From assembly GCA_945874745.1 (NCBI GenBank), contig CAMCIN010000007.1:1-35754 (forward strand): a stretch of DNA of 35,754 bases, written 5' to 3'. Made by a program: the position numbers and the translations under genes. The notes below the pieces were generated by a model. It saw only the letters and a program-made list of their open reading frames with translations. It ran no database searches and was not told where the DNA came from. The DNA is from Akkermansia muciniphila (GTDB lineage: Bacteria > Verrucomicrobiota > Verrucomicrobiia > Chthoniobacterales > Chthoniobacteraceae). Below are positions 24,138 through 32,584 of the stretch, one piece after another (the stretch's first letter is position 1; the number at the start of each line of letters is the position of its first letter).

Positions 24138-25319
24138 TTACTGCGGCGCCAGTTCCGAGGCCACCCTCTGGAATTCCCCCCGAATCTCAGACCCGTCGCC
24201 GTTGGGCATGCCTGCCCGTTGGATGAGTAGCACATACGCGAGTCCTTTGACGGGGTCGCCCCAGCTCTGAGTGGCGTAGGCTCCCCCATGCCCGAAGGTT
24301 CCCTTCGAGAGCGCCGCAGTCGACCCCAGAGGGTCGCGCACCACCTGGAACCCGAGGCCCCAGCTCATTCCTTCCACAAAGCCGGTTTTAATCTCCCCGC
24401 TCTGGGTGGTCGTCATCAGCTCCACCGTCTCTGGTTTGAGCAACTGCTTTCCCTCGAGCGCGCCGCCGTTGAGCATCATGCGGTAGAACTGCGCGACGTC
24501 CTTTGCGGTGGAATACAAACCACCGGCTGGATACGGGGTGCGCCGTCGGTCCGGCAGGCGGCCCTCAGTAAAGTACACGGTGGTTTCCTCCAGCTTGCCT
24601 GTTTCCTTGTTCAGTTTGTAGCTTTTGGCCACCCGCTTAAGTTGTTCCTCTGATGGCCAGAAGGTCGTGTCCCGCATCTGCAGTGGGTCGAACACGCGTT
24701 CCTGAATGAACGTGGCGAAATCCTTACCGCTCAACACTTCCACAATCCGCCCCAGGGTGTTGATGCCGGGATTGGAATAGGTCCACTGGGAGCCCGGCTC
24801 AAACTGCAGCGGCTCCCGCGCGTAGGCCATCGTCAACTCGCCGAGAGTCGAGACGGTCCTCGGGGACTTCACGTCTCCCAGCCCGGCAGTGTGAGTAAGC
24901 AGGTCGCGGACGGTGATCGGCCTTTTTGGCCGGACCAAAACCAGTTTTTTGGCCTCCTTTTTTTCCACCATCCACTGGTTCTTAAACTCGGGCAGGTACT
25001 TCTCCACCGGCTCGTCGATGGACAGTTTGCCTTCTTCCTGGAGCATGAGCACGCACACGGCCGTCATCGGCTTGGTCATGGAGGCGATCCAGAAGAGGTC
25101 GTCCTTCTGCATGTCGCGCCCGATGCCGAGGTCGCTTTTGCCCACCGCCTCCCAGTGGGCGATCCCCGACTTGGTGGCCACCAGCGTCACCGCTCCCGAG
25201 ACGGTCCCGTTGTCCACAAAACGTTGCATCTGGTCCGACACGGTGTCGGCCCGGACCGGCAGGGGACATAGCGAAACGACGGCGGCTAGGACAGCGAGCG
25301 AGGATCGGAGGAGGTGCAT
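24138..25319 (-). CDS. serine hydrolase of the class C beta-lactamase / penicillin-binding-protein-like family
   Basis: This 393-residue exported protein (signal peptide about 1-24) belongs to the beta-lactamase/esterase family PF00144. The nucleophile is Ser80 in SMTK (80-83), the Tyr motif is YSN at 181-183, and the third motif is GHGG with His344 in place of KTG, as in many esterase-like members. TVRDLLTHTAGL is a typical helix. It may act as a peptidase or esterase on cell-wall fragments. It lies next to a NamZ-type gene in the same direction (98-base gap). In Bacillus subtilis, namZ also lies near a gene for a beta-lactamase-fold protein in the muropeptide recycling cluster, so a role in peptidoglycan turnover is a reasonable inference. 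Classical antibiotic resistance is not implied. Confidence 0.88.
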   Translation of the reverse strand: MHLLRSSLAVLAAVVSLCPLPVRADTVSDQMQRFVDNGTVSGAVTLVATKSGIAHWEAVGKSDLGIGRDMQKDDLFWIASMTKPMTAVCVLMLQEEGKLSIDEPVEKYLPEFKNQWMVEKKEAKKLVLVRPKRPITVRDLLTHTAGLGDVKSPRTVSTLGELTMAYAREPLQFEPGSQWTYSNPGINTLGRIVEVLSGKDFATFIQERVFDPLQMRDTTFWPSEEQLKRVAKSYKLNKETGKLEETTVYFTEGRLPDRRRTPYPAGGLYSTAKDVAQFYRMMLNGGALEGKQLLKPETVELMTTTQSGEIKTGFVEGMSWGLGFQVVRDPLGSTAALSKGTFGHGGAYATQSWGDPVKGLAYVLLIQRAGMPNGDGSEIRGEFQRVASELAPQ

Positions 25320-25417
25320 AGGGGGGTGGGAGGTGTTCGGGAAAGGATGCCTTACTCTGTGGAGGGGGGCAATCTCCGGGGTCGACTTCCAGCGGGAGGC
25401 GCGCGCTTCCCATCGGC

Positions 25418-26605
25418 TCAGTAGAGCAGGTAGGGGGAGCGTTCCGACCGGAACTTGTCCACGCCGGGCTTCCAGTTTTGGGCGATGCGTTGCACGGGGG
25501 TGCCGCGGCTGAGCAGGTCGCGGATGTCTTTGCTGCCGTATACCTTGAAGAAAATGTCGAGCTTCTCGCCGGAGGACTTGGCAAAGAGGTCGGGCTTGGA
25601 ACGGCGGTTCACCTCGTTGAGCAGCGCAAGCGCCAGAAAGGTCAGGTCACCCTTGCCCCGCGGGTCGATGGAAAGGCGGCAGCCCCCGAAGCCGTCCCCC
25701 AGATAAGGGCGTGCCTGGACGCCGTCGATGTTGAGGCTCTGGACGTAGCGGGTGAAGGAGTCGGGGTCGATTCCCTTGCCGGCGCAGATCTCAAAGGGGG
25801 CGGGCCCGTCGACGCCTGTTTCGAGCCCGGCCAGCGAGCCGACGATCCCGGTCGCAACGTAGTAGGCGGGCGAATCGTGGCGCGGGATGTTGGGCGAGGT
25901 CTTGATCCACGGCAGGCCGGTGTCCTTCCATACCATGTTGCGCTGCCAGCCCTGCATCGGAACGACGTTCAACTTGCAGCGGGCGGCCATCCACTGGCGC
26001 TCGTTGAGCATTTTGGCCAGCTCCCCGCAGGTCATGCCGTGCACGTAGGGCACCGGAAGCTGTCCCACAAAGGAGATCCACTGCGGCTCGACCGGCGGTC
26101 CCTCCACGCGCACCCCGCCCAGCGGGTTCGGCCGGTCCAGCACCACAAACTGGAGTCCCGCCTCGCCGGCGGCCTCCATGCAGCGCGCCATCGTCGAGAT
26201 GTAGGTGTAGGAGCGGACGCCGATGTCCTGCATGTCGTACACGAGCACCTCCAGCCCCTTGAGCATAGCGGGCGTGGGCTTGCGCGTTGCGCCGTAGAGG
26301 GAGTGGACCGTCAGTCCGGTGAGGGGGTCCTTCTGGTTGTCGACCGATTTGCCAGCGAGTTTCTTACCGTCGAGCCCGTGTTCCGGGGCAAAGAGGGAGA
26401 CCAGTTTGACGCCGGGGGCCTTGGCGAGAATCTCCCGGGTGAGCCGGCCGCGCGAATCCGCGCCGGTTTGGTTGGTGATAAGGCCGACGCGCTTGCCCTT
26501 GAGCGTCTCGAACTGGGTGGCCTGAAGCCGGTCAATTCCAAGCTGCATCGCGTGCAGGGGCAGCACGGTGAAAACCAACATCAGAGCGGCAAGGAGAATT
26601 CGCAT
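25418..26605 (-). CDS. exo-beta-N-acetylmuramidase NamZ-type protein (DUF1343)
   Basis: This 395-residue exported protein belongs to the DUF1343 family (PF07075), shown in Bacillus subtilis to be an exo-N-acetylmuramidase that removes MurNAc from the non-reducing end of peptidoglycan chains. The ATG at 26605 gives a signal peptide (MRILLAALMLVFTVLPLHAM). Family motifs are GLITNQTG (42-48), LFAPEHGLDG (71-80, with candidate active-site Glu75 and His76), VYDMQDIGVRSYTYISTMAR, VLDRPNPLGG, and PWIKTSPNIPRHDSPAYYVA. RPYLGDGFGGCRLSIDPRG is in the C-terminal half. It is probably involved in cell-wall recycling or scavenging, together with the serine hydrolase downstream. No nagZ or murQ gene is in the window. 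Confidence 0.88.
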   Translation of the reverse strand: MRILLAALMLVFTVLPLHAMQLGIDRLQATQFETLKGKRVGLITNQTGADSRGRLTREILAKAPGVKLVSLFAPEHGLDGKKLAGKSVDNQKDPLTGLTVHSLYGATRKPTPAMLKGLEVLVYDMQDIGVRSYTYISTMARCMEAAGEAGLQFVVLDRPNPLGGVRVEGPPVEPQWISFVGQLPVPYVHGMTCGELAKMLNERQWMAARCKLNVVPMQGWQRNMVWKDTGLPWIKTSPNIPRHDSPAYYVATGIVGSLAGLETGVDGPAPFEICAGKGIDPDSFTRYVQSLNIDGVQARPYLGDGFGGCRLSIDPRGKGDLTFLALALLNEVNRRSKPDLFAKSSGEKLDIFFKVYGSKDIRDLLSRGTPVQRIAQNWKPGVDKFRSERSPYLLY

Positions 26606-26751
26606 GGGCAAAGAGGTGTCACAAAACGCAAAAACTCTGCAAGCGCAAGGCAAAGCCGGGCCGGCCCCCCCTTTTTGCACATAGAGACGGCGCCCGCTGT
26701 TGCGGGGGGTTGCCAAAAGGCAGTCTTCGGAGCGAAGGTATACGTCCATTT

Positions 26752-28428
26752 ATGATCCCGGATCCGAGCCGCAAGTACCGCGCCTACCCGCCCATCGCCC
26801 TGCCTGACCGCCAGTGGCCTGGGCGCACCCTGACCCACGCCCCGATTTGGTGCAGTGTGGACCTGCGCGACGGCAACCAGGCGCTTGCGGTGCCGATGAA
26901 CGTTTCCCAGAAGCTGGAACTTTTTGACGCGCTCCTCAAGTGCGGCTTCAAGGAGATCGAAGTCGGGTTTCCCGCTGCCTCCAACACGGAGTTCGCCTTC
27001 ATGCGGCGGCTCATCGAGGACAAGCGCATCCCCGAGGACGTCACCGTTCAGGTACTGGTGCAGGCCCGCGAGGATCTCATCCAGCGGACAGTCGAGTCAC
27101 TGGTGGGCGTCAATAAAGCGATCATTCATCTCTACAACTCCACCTCACCGGCGCAGCGCCGGGTGGTTTTCGGCCTGGAGAAACCACAGATCGTCGAGAT
27201 GGCAAGGCGCGGGACGCGCTGGATTCGGGAGCGGTTGCCGTTGCTGGCCGGTTCGCAGATCCGGATGGAGTATTCGCCCGAGAGCTTCTCGGCCACGGAG
27301 GTGGAGTTTTCCCTCGAGGTGTGCGAAGCAGTGGTGGCCGAATGGCAGCCGAGCGCCGAGAACCCAATCATTTTGAACCTGCCCGACACGGTGGAGGTGG
27401 CCATGCCTAACGTGTACGCCGACCAGATCGAGTGGTTTTGCAAAAACCTCAAGAGCCGGGAGACGTCGATCATCAGCCTGCACACCCACAACGACCGGGG
27501 CACCGGCACCGCCGCGACGGAACTGGCCCTGCTCGCGGGGGCCGACCGGGTCGAGGGGACGCTGTTTGGAAACGGCGAGCGCACCGGCAACCTCGACATC
27601 GTCACGGTCGCCCTCAACCTCTACATGCACGGGATCAACCCCGGACTCGATTTTTCCCACATCAACGCGCTGCGCGAAGTGTATGAACGCTGCACGGGAA
27701 TGACCGTGCCGCCCAGGCATCCCTACGCGGGGGAGTTGGTGTTCACCGCCTTTTCGGGCTCCCACCAGGACGCGATCCGGAAGGGGTTTGCGGAGCGCGA
27801 AAAAAACGGGGGTGAGGCGATCTGGGATGTGCCATACCTGACGCTGGACCCGTCGGATTTGGGGCGGGAATACCGGGAGGTGATCCGGGTCAACAGCCAG
27901 TCGGGAAAAGGCGGGGTGGCCTACCTGTTGGAAAGCCAGTTCGGGATCGAACTGCCCAAGGATTTGCAGCGGGAGTTCGGGCCGCTGGCCAACGACCTGG
28001 TGGACGCACTGGGGCGCGAGGTGACGGCCGCCGAGCTCAAGACGATGTTCTGGCGCGAGTACGTGGAGCGGCACACGCCGCTGGCGCTGCACCATTTCCA
28101 CGCCGACGGCGTCGAGGGCGTTTTCCGTTGTCGGGCGAGTTTACGTCTGGACGGCGCGGATTTGGCGGTGACCGGCGAGGGCAACGGGCCGATCGCGGCG
28201 TTTGTGAACGCACTGGCGGGTGCGGGGCTTCCTGCGTTTGAGGTGACCGATTACCGGCAGGCGGCGCTGGGCAGCGGCACGGAGGCGAGCGCGATCTCGT
28301 ATGTGCAGATCCGCACGGGCGACGGCCGGCTGGTGTGGGGGGCGGGGGTGAACACGCACATCCAGCTGGCGTCGATCGAGGGGGTCGTTAGCGCGCTCAA
28401 CCGGGCCGGGTTGGCCGGGGGGCGCTGA
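26752..28428 (+). CDS. leuA: 2-isopropylmalate synthase LeuA
   Basis: This 558-residue enzyme condenses acetyl-CoA with 2-ketoisovalerate, the first step of leucine synthesis. It is the longer LeuA form with an N-terminal extension. The DRE-TIM barrel motif is DLRDGNQAL at residues 37-45. HTHNDRG at 244-250 gives the metal-binding His residues, and LFGNGERTGN at 271-280 is the second signature. The C-terminal domain from about residue 440 (HHFHADGVEGVFRCRASLRL, then VTDYRQAALGSGTEASAISY) is the regulatory dimer domain that binds leucine in this family. The ATG at 26752 is preferred over a TTG at 26710. It diverges from the NamZ gene, with a 146-base gap that should hold both promoters. Confidence 0.95.
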   Translation: MIPDPSRKYRAYPPIALPDRQWPGRTLTHAPIWCSVDLRDGNQALAVPMNVSQKLELFDALLKCGFKEIEVGFPAASNTEFAFMRRLIEDKRIPEDVTVQVLVQAREDLIQRTVESLVGVNKAIIHLYNSTSPAQRRVVFGLEKPQIVEMARRGTRWIRERLPLLAGSQIRMEYSPESFSATEVEFSLEVCEAVVAEWQPSAENPIILNLPDTVEVAMPNVYADQIEWFCKNLKSRETSIISLHTHNDRGTGTAATELALLAGADRVEGTLFGNGERTGNLDIVTVALNLYMHGINPGLDFSHINALREVYERCTGMTVPPRHPYAGELVFTAFSGSHQDAIRKGFAEREKNGGEAIWDVPYLTLDPSDLGREYREVIRVNSQSGKGGVAYLLESQFGIELPKDLQREFGPLANDLVDALGREVTAAELKTMFWREYVERHTPLALHHFHADGVEGVFRCRASLRLDGADLAVTGEGNGPIAAFVNALAGAGLPAFEVTDYRQAALGSGTEASAISYVQIRTGDGRLVWGAGVNTHIQLASIEGVVSALNRAGLAGGR

Positions 28429-28473
28429 CGCTGGACAGGATAAGCCGGACCAAACCAAACAGGGCTAAGCAAC

Positions 28474-28938
28474 ATGCCATTTAGAGTCTGCAAGTCGTTT
28501 GAAATTGAAAACGGGCACATGCTTTCCAAGCACCCCGACAAATGCCGCTTTCCGCATGGGCACACCCGCAAGGTCGAGTGCGTGCTGCGGGCGGACACTC
28601 TGGACACCAACGAAATGGTGTGTGACTTCAAGGTCGTCAAGGAGCTGCTCGGCGCCTTTCTGGACACCTACGACCACGCTCTTTGCATGAACACCGACGA
28701 CCCGCAGTATGCCCATTTTAAGGCGGCGTACGGCGACCGGGTGATTGGTTTTCCGCACCAAGACCCGACTACGGAGGTGCTGGCCCAGGCCGTGTTTGAA
28801 CACCTCTCGGGGCGGCTGGCCCTCTACGTGGCAACTGTGCAGCCCGGTTACCCAGTGCGGGCAGAGGTGTGCCTGGAGCGGGTGCGGGTGTGGGAGACAA
28901 GCAGCTCCTGGGCGGAATACTGGCCGCAGGCGCAGTAA
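28474..28938 (+). CDS. queD: 6-carboxy-tetrahydropterin synthase (QueD/PTPS family)
   Basis: This 154-residue protein belongs to the PTPS/QueD family (PF01242), which makes 6-carboxy-5,6,7,8-tetrahydropterin on the way to queuosine. The zinc ligands are His15 (ENGHML), His28 and His30 in CRFPHGH, with Cys24 as the catalytic cysteine. TNEMVCDFKVVKELLGAFLD and DTYDHALCMN are the following family segments. TTEVLAQAVFEHLS carries the substrate-binding Glu, and AEVCLERVRVWETSSSWAEY is the end. It follows leuA by 45 bases in the same direction and may share its transcript, although the pathways are unrelated. Other PTPS subfamilies are possible, so the symbol is provisional. Confidence 0.85.
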   Translation: MPFRVCKSFEIENGHMLSKHPDKCRFPHGHTRKVECVLRADTLDTNEMVCDFKVVKELLGAFLDTYDHALCMNTDDPQYAHFKAAYGDRVIGFPHQDPTTEVLAQAVFEHLSGRLALYVATVQPGYPVRAEVCLERVRVWETSSSWAEYWPQAQ

Positions 28939-29259
28939 GACGAATACCCCTAAGCAGCTAACGTTCCGCACCGCCAACCGGCCCCTCTTGCTCCTGGCGG
29001 GGGTGGAGATGGATAGCCGAGCGGCAGCGAGGCTTTGACCCTCTCGACATTGCGTAGTGACTGTCGGAGAAGAAGTGGAGCGGGTGAAGGGAATCGAACC
29101 CTCGTATGCAGCTTGGGAAGATTGGGCGGAGTGTTTATTTTGAGCGGTTTATCAAAACCGGCCACGTTTTAGGCCACGCCATTTTGCCCTTATGCAGGCT
29201 GATCGCCAGGCACTTACAGCTTTAGTGTTCGCAGCTTTTGGGTCATTAAAAGCTGAGTA
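28939..29259. other. gap containing the tRNA fragment at the island boundary
   Basis: No protein gene was recognised here. The only clear structure is the partial tRNA-Gly at 29076-29120. To its right the sequence is somewhat richer in A and T and contains no obvious integrase remnant. Confidence 0.5.
29076..29120 (-). repeat. 3' part of a tRNA-Gly(CCC) gene: probable attachment site of an integrated element
   Basis: Read on the minus strand, this is the second half of a tRNA: anticodon loop ttcccaa (anticodon CCC), the 3' anticodon-stem strand gctgc, a 4-base variable region, the T-arm gaggg-ttcgatt-ccctt, the acceptor strand cacccgc, the discriminator T, and an encoded CCA. The 5' half (D-arm and the matching gcgggtg acceptor strand) is absent, because the sequence departs from tRNA just 5' of the anticodon loop. 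Such a 3' tRNA fragment is the classic attR-type remnant left by a tyrosine integrase. Since the fragment keeps the tRNA 3' end on the left, the original chromosome continues left (queD, leuA) and the integrated DNA lies to the right. Confidence 0.8.
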
Positions 29260-29883
29260 CTAGGGTGTCCGTGCAGCAGGTTCCAGTATGACCTGCACCG
29301 CGTGGTGAACCCGAGTCGAACCCGGCGAAGGCCATTCCGATTTGGGTGCGGCATCAGACCGCCCGGCCCGCTTGATGGCCTCCCGAATCCGAGGCCAGAG
29401 CGCCTCCACGGGATAGCTGGCTTTGGCGTAGGTTCCCAAACAGTCGGTTCCGCCCAGCAAACCGGAGAGGTTTTCCCCAGCAACAGACGGCCAGGCGTCG
29501 CGAAAGTGCAGCAACAGCCACAACTCAAAACAGGGCTTGCTCGCCGCCAGCCGAAAATCCCCTTGGACCTGTTCTTTCAGCACGTCGCTGCGCTCAGAGA
29601 CCGTCCACCGGTCGGTGTCGACCACCAGCCATGCCGAATCCCCCTCGATCCAGTCGCGGTTCCGCCGCCGCTTGGCCAGTTCTTCCCGGAGCCGCTTCAA
29701 GACCCGTGTCGGGTTGCTTTCACCGGGACGCCCCGCGGAGACCAGCACCGTCACGACCTCGCGACAACGATGCCGCAACATCTCGAAGTAAATCGCCTCG
29801 GTCTTCTCCCCCTCCGTCGCAAGCAGCACTACGGGTTTGCGGATCCGCGCGGGAGAGGGGCGCTGATAGCGGGTTGTTTTCAT
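29260..29883 (-). CDS. RloB-like protein (possible AbiLii-type partner)
   Basis: This 207-residue protein fits the RloB family (PF13707), Toprim-like proteins that pair with an RloA-type ATPase. VVLLATEGEKTEAIYFEMLR (residues 18-37) has the conserved acidic EGExTE motif, AWLVVDTDRW (84-93) carries the DxD pair (Asp89, Asp91), and SKPCFELWLLLHF (115-127) is another hallmark. Together these may form a metal-dependent nuclease-like centre. It starts five bases after the ATPase gene stops and is clearly in one operon with it. The pair resembles the lactococcal abortive infection system AbiL (AbiLi plus AbiLii). The family assignment is by recognition of motifs; the defence role is inferred. Confidence 0.8.
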   Translation of the reverse strand: MKTTRYQRPSPARIRKPVVLLATEGEKTEAIYFEMLRHRCREVVTVLVSAGRPGESNPTRVLKRLREELAKRRRNRDWIEGDSAWLVVDTDRWTVSERSDVLKEQVQGDFRLAASKPCFELWLLLHFRDAWPSVAGENLSGLLGGTDCLGTYAKASYPVEALWPRIREAIKRAGRSDAAPKSEWPSPGSTRVHHAVQVILEPAARTP

Positions 29884-29888
29884 CCGGA

Positions 29889-31244
29889 TCAGATCGTTTG
29901 GTGAATTCCCGCTCGAAAGTACGGACGGTGCTTTACGACAGGCACCCCGCCAAAACGGCCTGTGAGGTAGTTCCGCTGCAGTTCGGTGTCGAACCGCAGA
30001 TCCTTGAACTCGCCCAGGGATCTCAGCGTCGTCGCACCGGCGTCGTTCTTTTCCGCAAGCCAGATTTCGTCCCTTCGAAGCAGCTCCTGGTCCATGAGCG
30101 TGGCATCGTGGGTCGTCACAATCAGCTGGGAGCGCCCTTCCGGGGTGCGCCCGTCAAGGAAGGCCGCCAATGCCTCGCGTGCCAGGTGCGGATGCAGGCT
30201 CCGGTCCAGTTCGTCTATGACATACACATGGCCAGGGCCCTTACGCGACAAGGCATGAAACGCCACGGACAGATCCAGATAGCGAAGCGTGCCGTCGGAT
30301 TCCTCATCCAGTCGGAATACTGCTCCTCCCGGTCCCGAGCCTGCGTGTCGTATCCGCAAGGTTGATACCCGGATGTCGCCGTCCTTCAACCTAACGAAGA
30401 ACCGCATCCCATGACGCTTACCGGTTCGAATCAGCTTCACCTCGTTGGGACCGAGGTTGGACCGCAGTTCATCTTTGAGCCCGGCAGGCAGGTCGCTCAT
30501 TTCCTCAAGCGATTTCTCATCGAGTTCCAAGTCCTCGATGCCAAGATCCGCCGCCTTCAATCGCTCCAGTAAAAACTCGCGGAACCCCTCGCGACCGGAC
30601 GCTTCTTCCTCCAGAAAAATCGGCATCGAACCCGGGTCAATGATGGTGATCCCGTGTTCAAAATACTGGAAAACGGGGTCAAGTTCGCGAACGGCCCGCT
30701 GCCGTGCCTCGGCGAGAAACGGTTGGTTAGGGCGCGTCCCCTCGGCCACGAAACGGAGGAAGTCGCGGCGGGACTGGCTTTCCGCAAGTTTGAGCAGGCC
30801 CTTGAGTTCAAACCCGTCCGCGCGGCTGAAAATCACCTCTTCCGAGGTTCGGCGCACCTCGACAAGCTCCTCCCGGAGGACCGCGGAGTCTCCGATGGAA
30901 ATGCCGTACCGGTAGAGCTTGTCGTTGGAGGCTACAAAATCAATTTCCAGTCGGGTTGGCTCCATGGAAGCGCCCGGACATAACCGAAAGGGATGACGCA
31001 GGATGGCGTGGCCGGCTTGGATTCCGAGCGAAACCAGTTGCTTCAGAAAGCCTATGGCCTCGGTGAGGTTTGTTTTTCCCGCTGCATTGGATCCGTAGAT
31101 CAGCGAAATCGGAAGCACGCTGGAGGAAAGGGCTGGGTGCTTGGCTAGACGCTCCGAGTGCCGACGCTCGCGCCCCGCGGTGAGTAACAGCGCCGCTGGT
31201 GCGTGGAAGGAACGAAAATTGGCGACCTCAAAACGGACGATCAT
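29889..31244 (-). CDS. AAA-family ATPase, RloA-like (possible AbiLi-type defence protein)
   Basis: This 451-residue ATPase starts MIVRFEVANFRSFHAPAALL, the typical N-terminus of RecF/OLD/RloA-like ABC-type ATPases (AAA_15/AAA_21). The Walker A motif is GSNAAGKT (51-58). RIRHAGSGPGGAVFRLDEES and DGTLRYLDLSVAFHAL fit the signature region, Walker B is VYVIDELDRS with Asp344 and Glu345, and the switch His is at 379 in TTHDATLMDQELLRRDEIWL. The rest is a helical insertion (about 150-280). It is the first gene of a two-gene operon with the RloB-like gene. ATPase and Toprim-like pairs of this type occur in several phage defence systems (AbiL, PARIS and related). Activity here is inferred from the gene pair. 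Confidence 0.85.
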   Translation of the reverse strand: MIVRFEVANFRSFHAPAALLLTAGRERRHSERLAKHPALSSSVLPISLIYGSNAAGKTNLTEAIGFLKQLVSLGIQAGHAILRHPFRLCPGASMEPTRLEIDFVASNDKLYRYGISIGDSAVLREELVEVRRTSEEVIFSRADGFELKGLLKLAESQSRRDFLRFVAEGTRPNQPFLAEARQRAVRELDPVFQYFEHGITIIDPGSMPIFLEEEASGREGFREFLLERLKAADLGIEDLELDEKSLEEMSDLPAGLKDELRSNLGPNEVKLIRTGKRHGMRFFVRLKDGDIRVSTLRIRHAGSGPGGAVFRLDEESDGTLRYLDLSVAFHALSRKGPGHVYVIDELDRSLHPHLAREALAAFLDGRTPEGRSQLIVTTHDATLMDQELLRRDEIWLAEKNDAGATTLRSLGEFKDLRFDTELQRNYLTGRFGGVPVVKHRPYFRAGIHQTI

Positions 31245-31417
31245 GGAGAAAAAATATCTGAAACCGGACGCTATTCAGTAAAATAATTCCGATAAACTTG
31301 CCTGAGCGTGATTTTTTCACGCCATTTGATTGATCGAGGCCAAAAAGTGCGTTTCAGCACGGGGCGGGTGTTATTTGGCAGTTTGACGAATGAATCGTTA
31401 GATTGTAAGAAGTTCCC
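31245..31417. promoter_or_regulatory. AT-rich divergent promoter region with a small palindrome
   Basis: This gap separates the RloA-like gene (minus) from the first DUF4143 gene (plus) and is clearly more AT-rich than its surroundings. A perfect palindrome (gcgtga, five T, tcacgc) spans 31306-31322 and could be an operator or a terminator-like hairpin. A possible -35 box ttgacg lies near 31382, but its -10 partner is weak. No promoter can be assigned firmly. Confidence 0.45.
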
Positions 31418-32578
31418 ATGCTCGAACGCCAGCTGCAACCCACGCTTCACCGCTTCGCCAAGTCGTTTCCCGTGGTGGCGATCACCGGTTCACGGCAGTC
31501 GGGCAAAACCACCCTGGCCCGGAGTTTTTTTTCGGATTTAAGATACGTCAGCCTCGAAGACCCGTCGGAGTTCGCCTTTGCGCAGGAGGATCCCAAGGGG
31601 TTTCTGGCACGCTTTGCCAAGGGGGCCGTTTTTGACGAGGCCCAGCGTTGGCCTGCTCTTTTTTCGTATCTGCAGGGAATGGTCGACGAGGACCGGACCC
31701 CCGGGCGTTTCGTGCTCACGGGTTCGCAACAGTTCGGGTTGCTGGCTGGAATCACCCAATCTCTCGCGGGCCGCGTGGGGATGACGCGCTTGCTGCCGCT
31801 TTCTCTGGTTGAGATTCCTGCGGAACGCGTCGGAAGTTTGGATGAAATGCTCCTCCGGGGCGGCTATCCCGCGCTGTATGCGGGCTCCGTGGAGTCGAGT
31901 GACTGGCTGGCGAGTTATGTCGCCACCTACGTGGAGCGGGATGTGCGGCAGGTGCTGGAGGTGCGGGACTTGATGGTGTTCCAGAGATTCCTCAGGCTTT
32001 GCGCAGCGCGGACCGGGCAGCTGCTGAATCTAAATGCCCTGGCCGGCGAGGCTGGCATTTCTCACAGCACGGCCCGGGCATGGATGTCGGTCTTGGAGTC
32101 GAGCGATATTGTTTACCTGCTCCCCCCGTACCACAGAAACTTCGGCAAGCGGTTGGTCAAGACGCCCAAACTTTATTTCATGGATGTGGGCCTGGCCTGT
32201 TGGCTTCTGGGCATCCGCTCGCCCGAGGTCCTGTGCGTGCACCCGAGCAGGGGGGCGTTGTTTGAAACGCTGGTGGTGAGCGAGTTTCTCAAACAGCGGT
32301 TCAATCTTGGAAAGCCGGCGGATCTCTATTTTTGGCGGGACAACAGTGGTCTCGAAGCGGATCTGCTGTTTGAGCGGGACGGGCGATTGCAGATGGTGGA
32401 AATCAAGTCAGGCCAAACCGTGACGACCGACTACGTCCGCGCCGCCCAAAAAACGACCCGCTTTGCGTCAGAGGAAGCCTTGATGCCCTGGCTTATCCAC
32501 GGTGGTGAGGACGCCTACGAACGCAATGGGGTGCGCGTGTTGGGATGGACATCCTTTTCCAAAGAAAGCCTCTGCTGA
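31418..32578 (+). CDS. ATP-binding protein, AAA_14 plus DUF4143 (copy A)
   Basis: This 386-residue protein has the two-domain layout of the common DUF4143 ATPases: an N-terminal AAA_14 domain (PF13173) with Walker A GSRQSGKT (24-31) and Walker B GAVFDEAQRWP (Asp73, Glu74), RFVLTGSQQFGLLAGITQSL as sensor region, then a helix-turn-helix-like part (NLNALAGEAGISHSTARAWM). The C-terminal DUF4143 domain (PF13635) has LYFWRDNSGLEADLLFERDG and MVEIKSGQT, a PD-(D/E)XK-like nuclease core (E-x-D, then E-I-K). Such genes are frequent in mobile regions; their function is unknown, although nuclease or toxin-like roles have been proposed. The C-terminus RVLGWTSFSKESLC is encoded inside a 51-base sequence that is repeated near 34.3 kb. 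Confidence 0.88.
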   Translation: MLERQLQPTLHRFAKSFPVVAITGSRQSGKTTLARSFFSDLRYVSLEDPSEFAFAQEDPKGFLARFAKGAVFDEAQRWPALFSYLQGMVDEDRTPGRFVLTGSQQFGLLAGITQSLAGRVGMTRLLPLSLVEIPAERVGSLDEMLLRGGYPALYAGSVESSDWLASYVATYVERDVRQVLEVRDLMVFQRFLRLCAARTGQLLNLNALAGEAGISHSTARAWMSVLESSDIVYLLPPYHRNFGKRLVKTPKLYFMDVGLACWLLGIRSPEVLCVHPSRGALFETLVVSEFLKQRFNLGKPADLYFWRDNSGLEADLLFERDGRLQMVEIKSGQTVTTDYVRAAQKTTRFASEEALMPWLIHGGEDAYERNGVRVLGWTSFSKESLC

Positions 32579-32584
32579 GAATGC
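32534..32584 (+). repeat. 51-base direct repeat, left copy (end of DUF4143 copy A)
   Basis: This copy covers the last 14 codons and the stop of the DUF4143 gene plus six further bases. It matches 34335-34385 at 50 of 51 positions in the same orientation; the single difference is C against G near the stop. The sequence on either side of the two copies is unrelated. Confidence 0.95.

Noticed and set aside
29076-29160. Complete tRNA-Gly gene
   Set aside because: No matching 5' acceptor strand, D-arm or 5' anticodon stem follows on the minus strand; only the 3' half is present.
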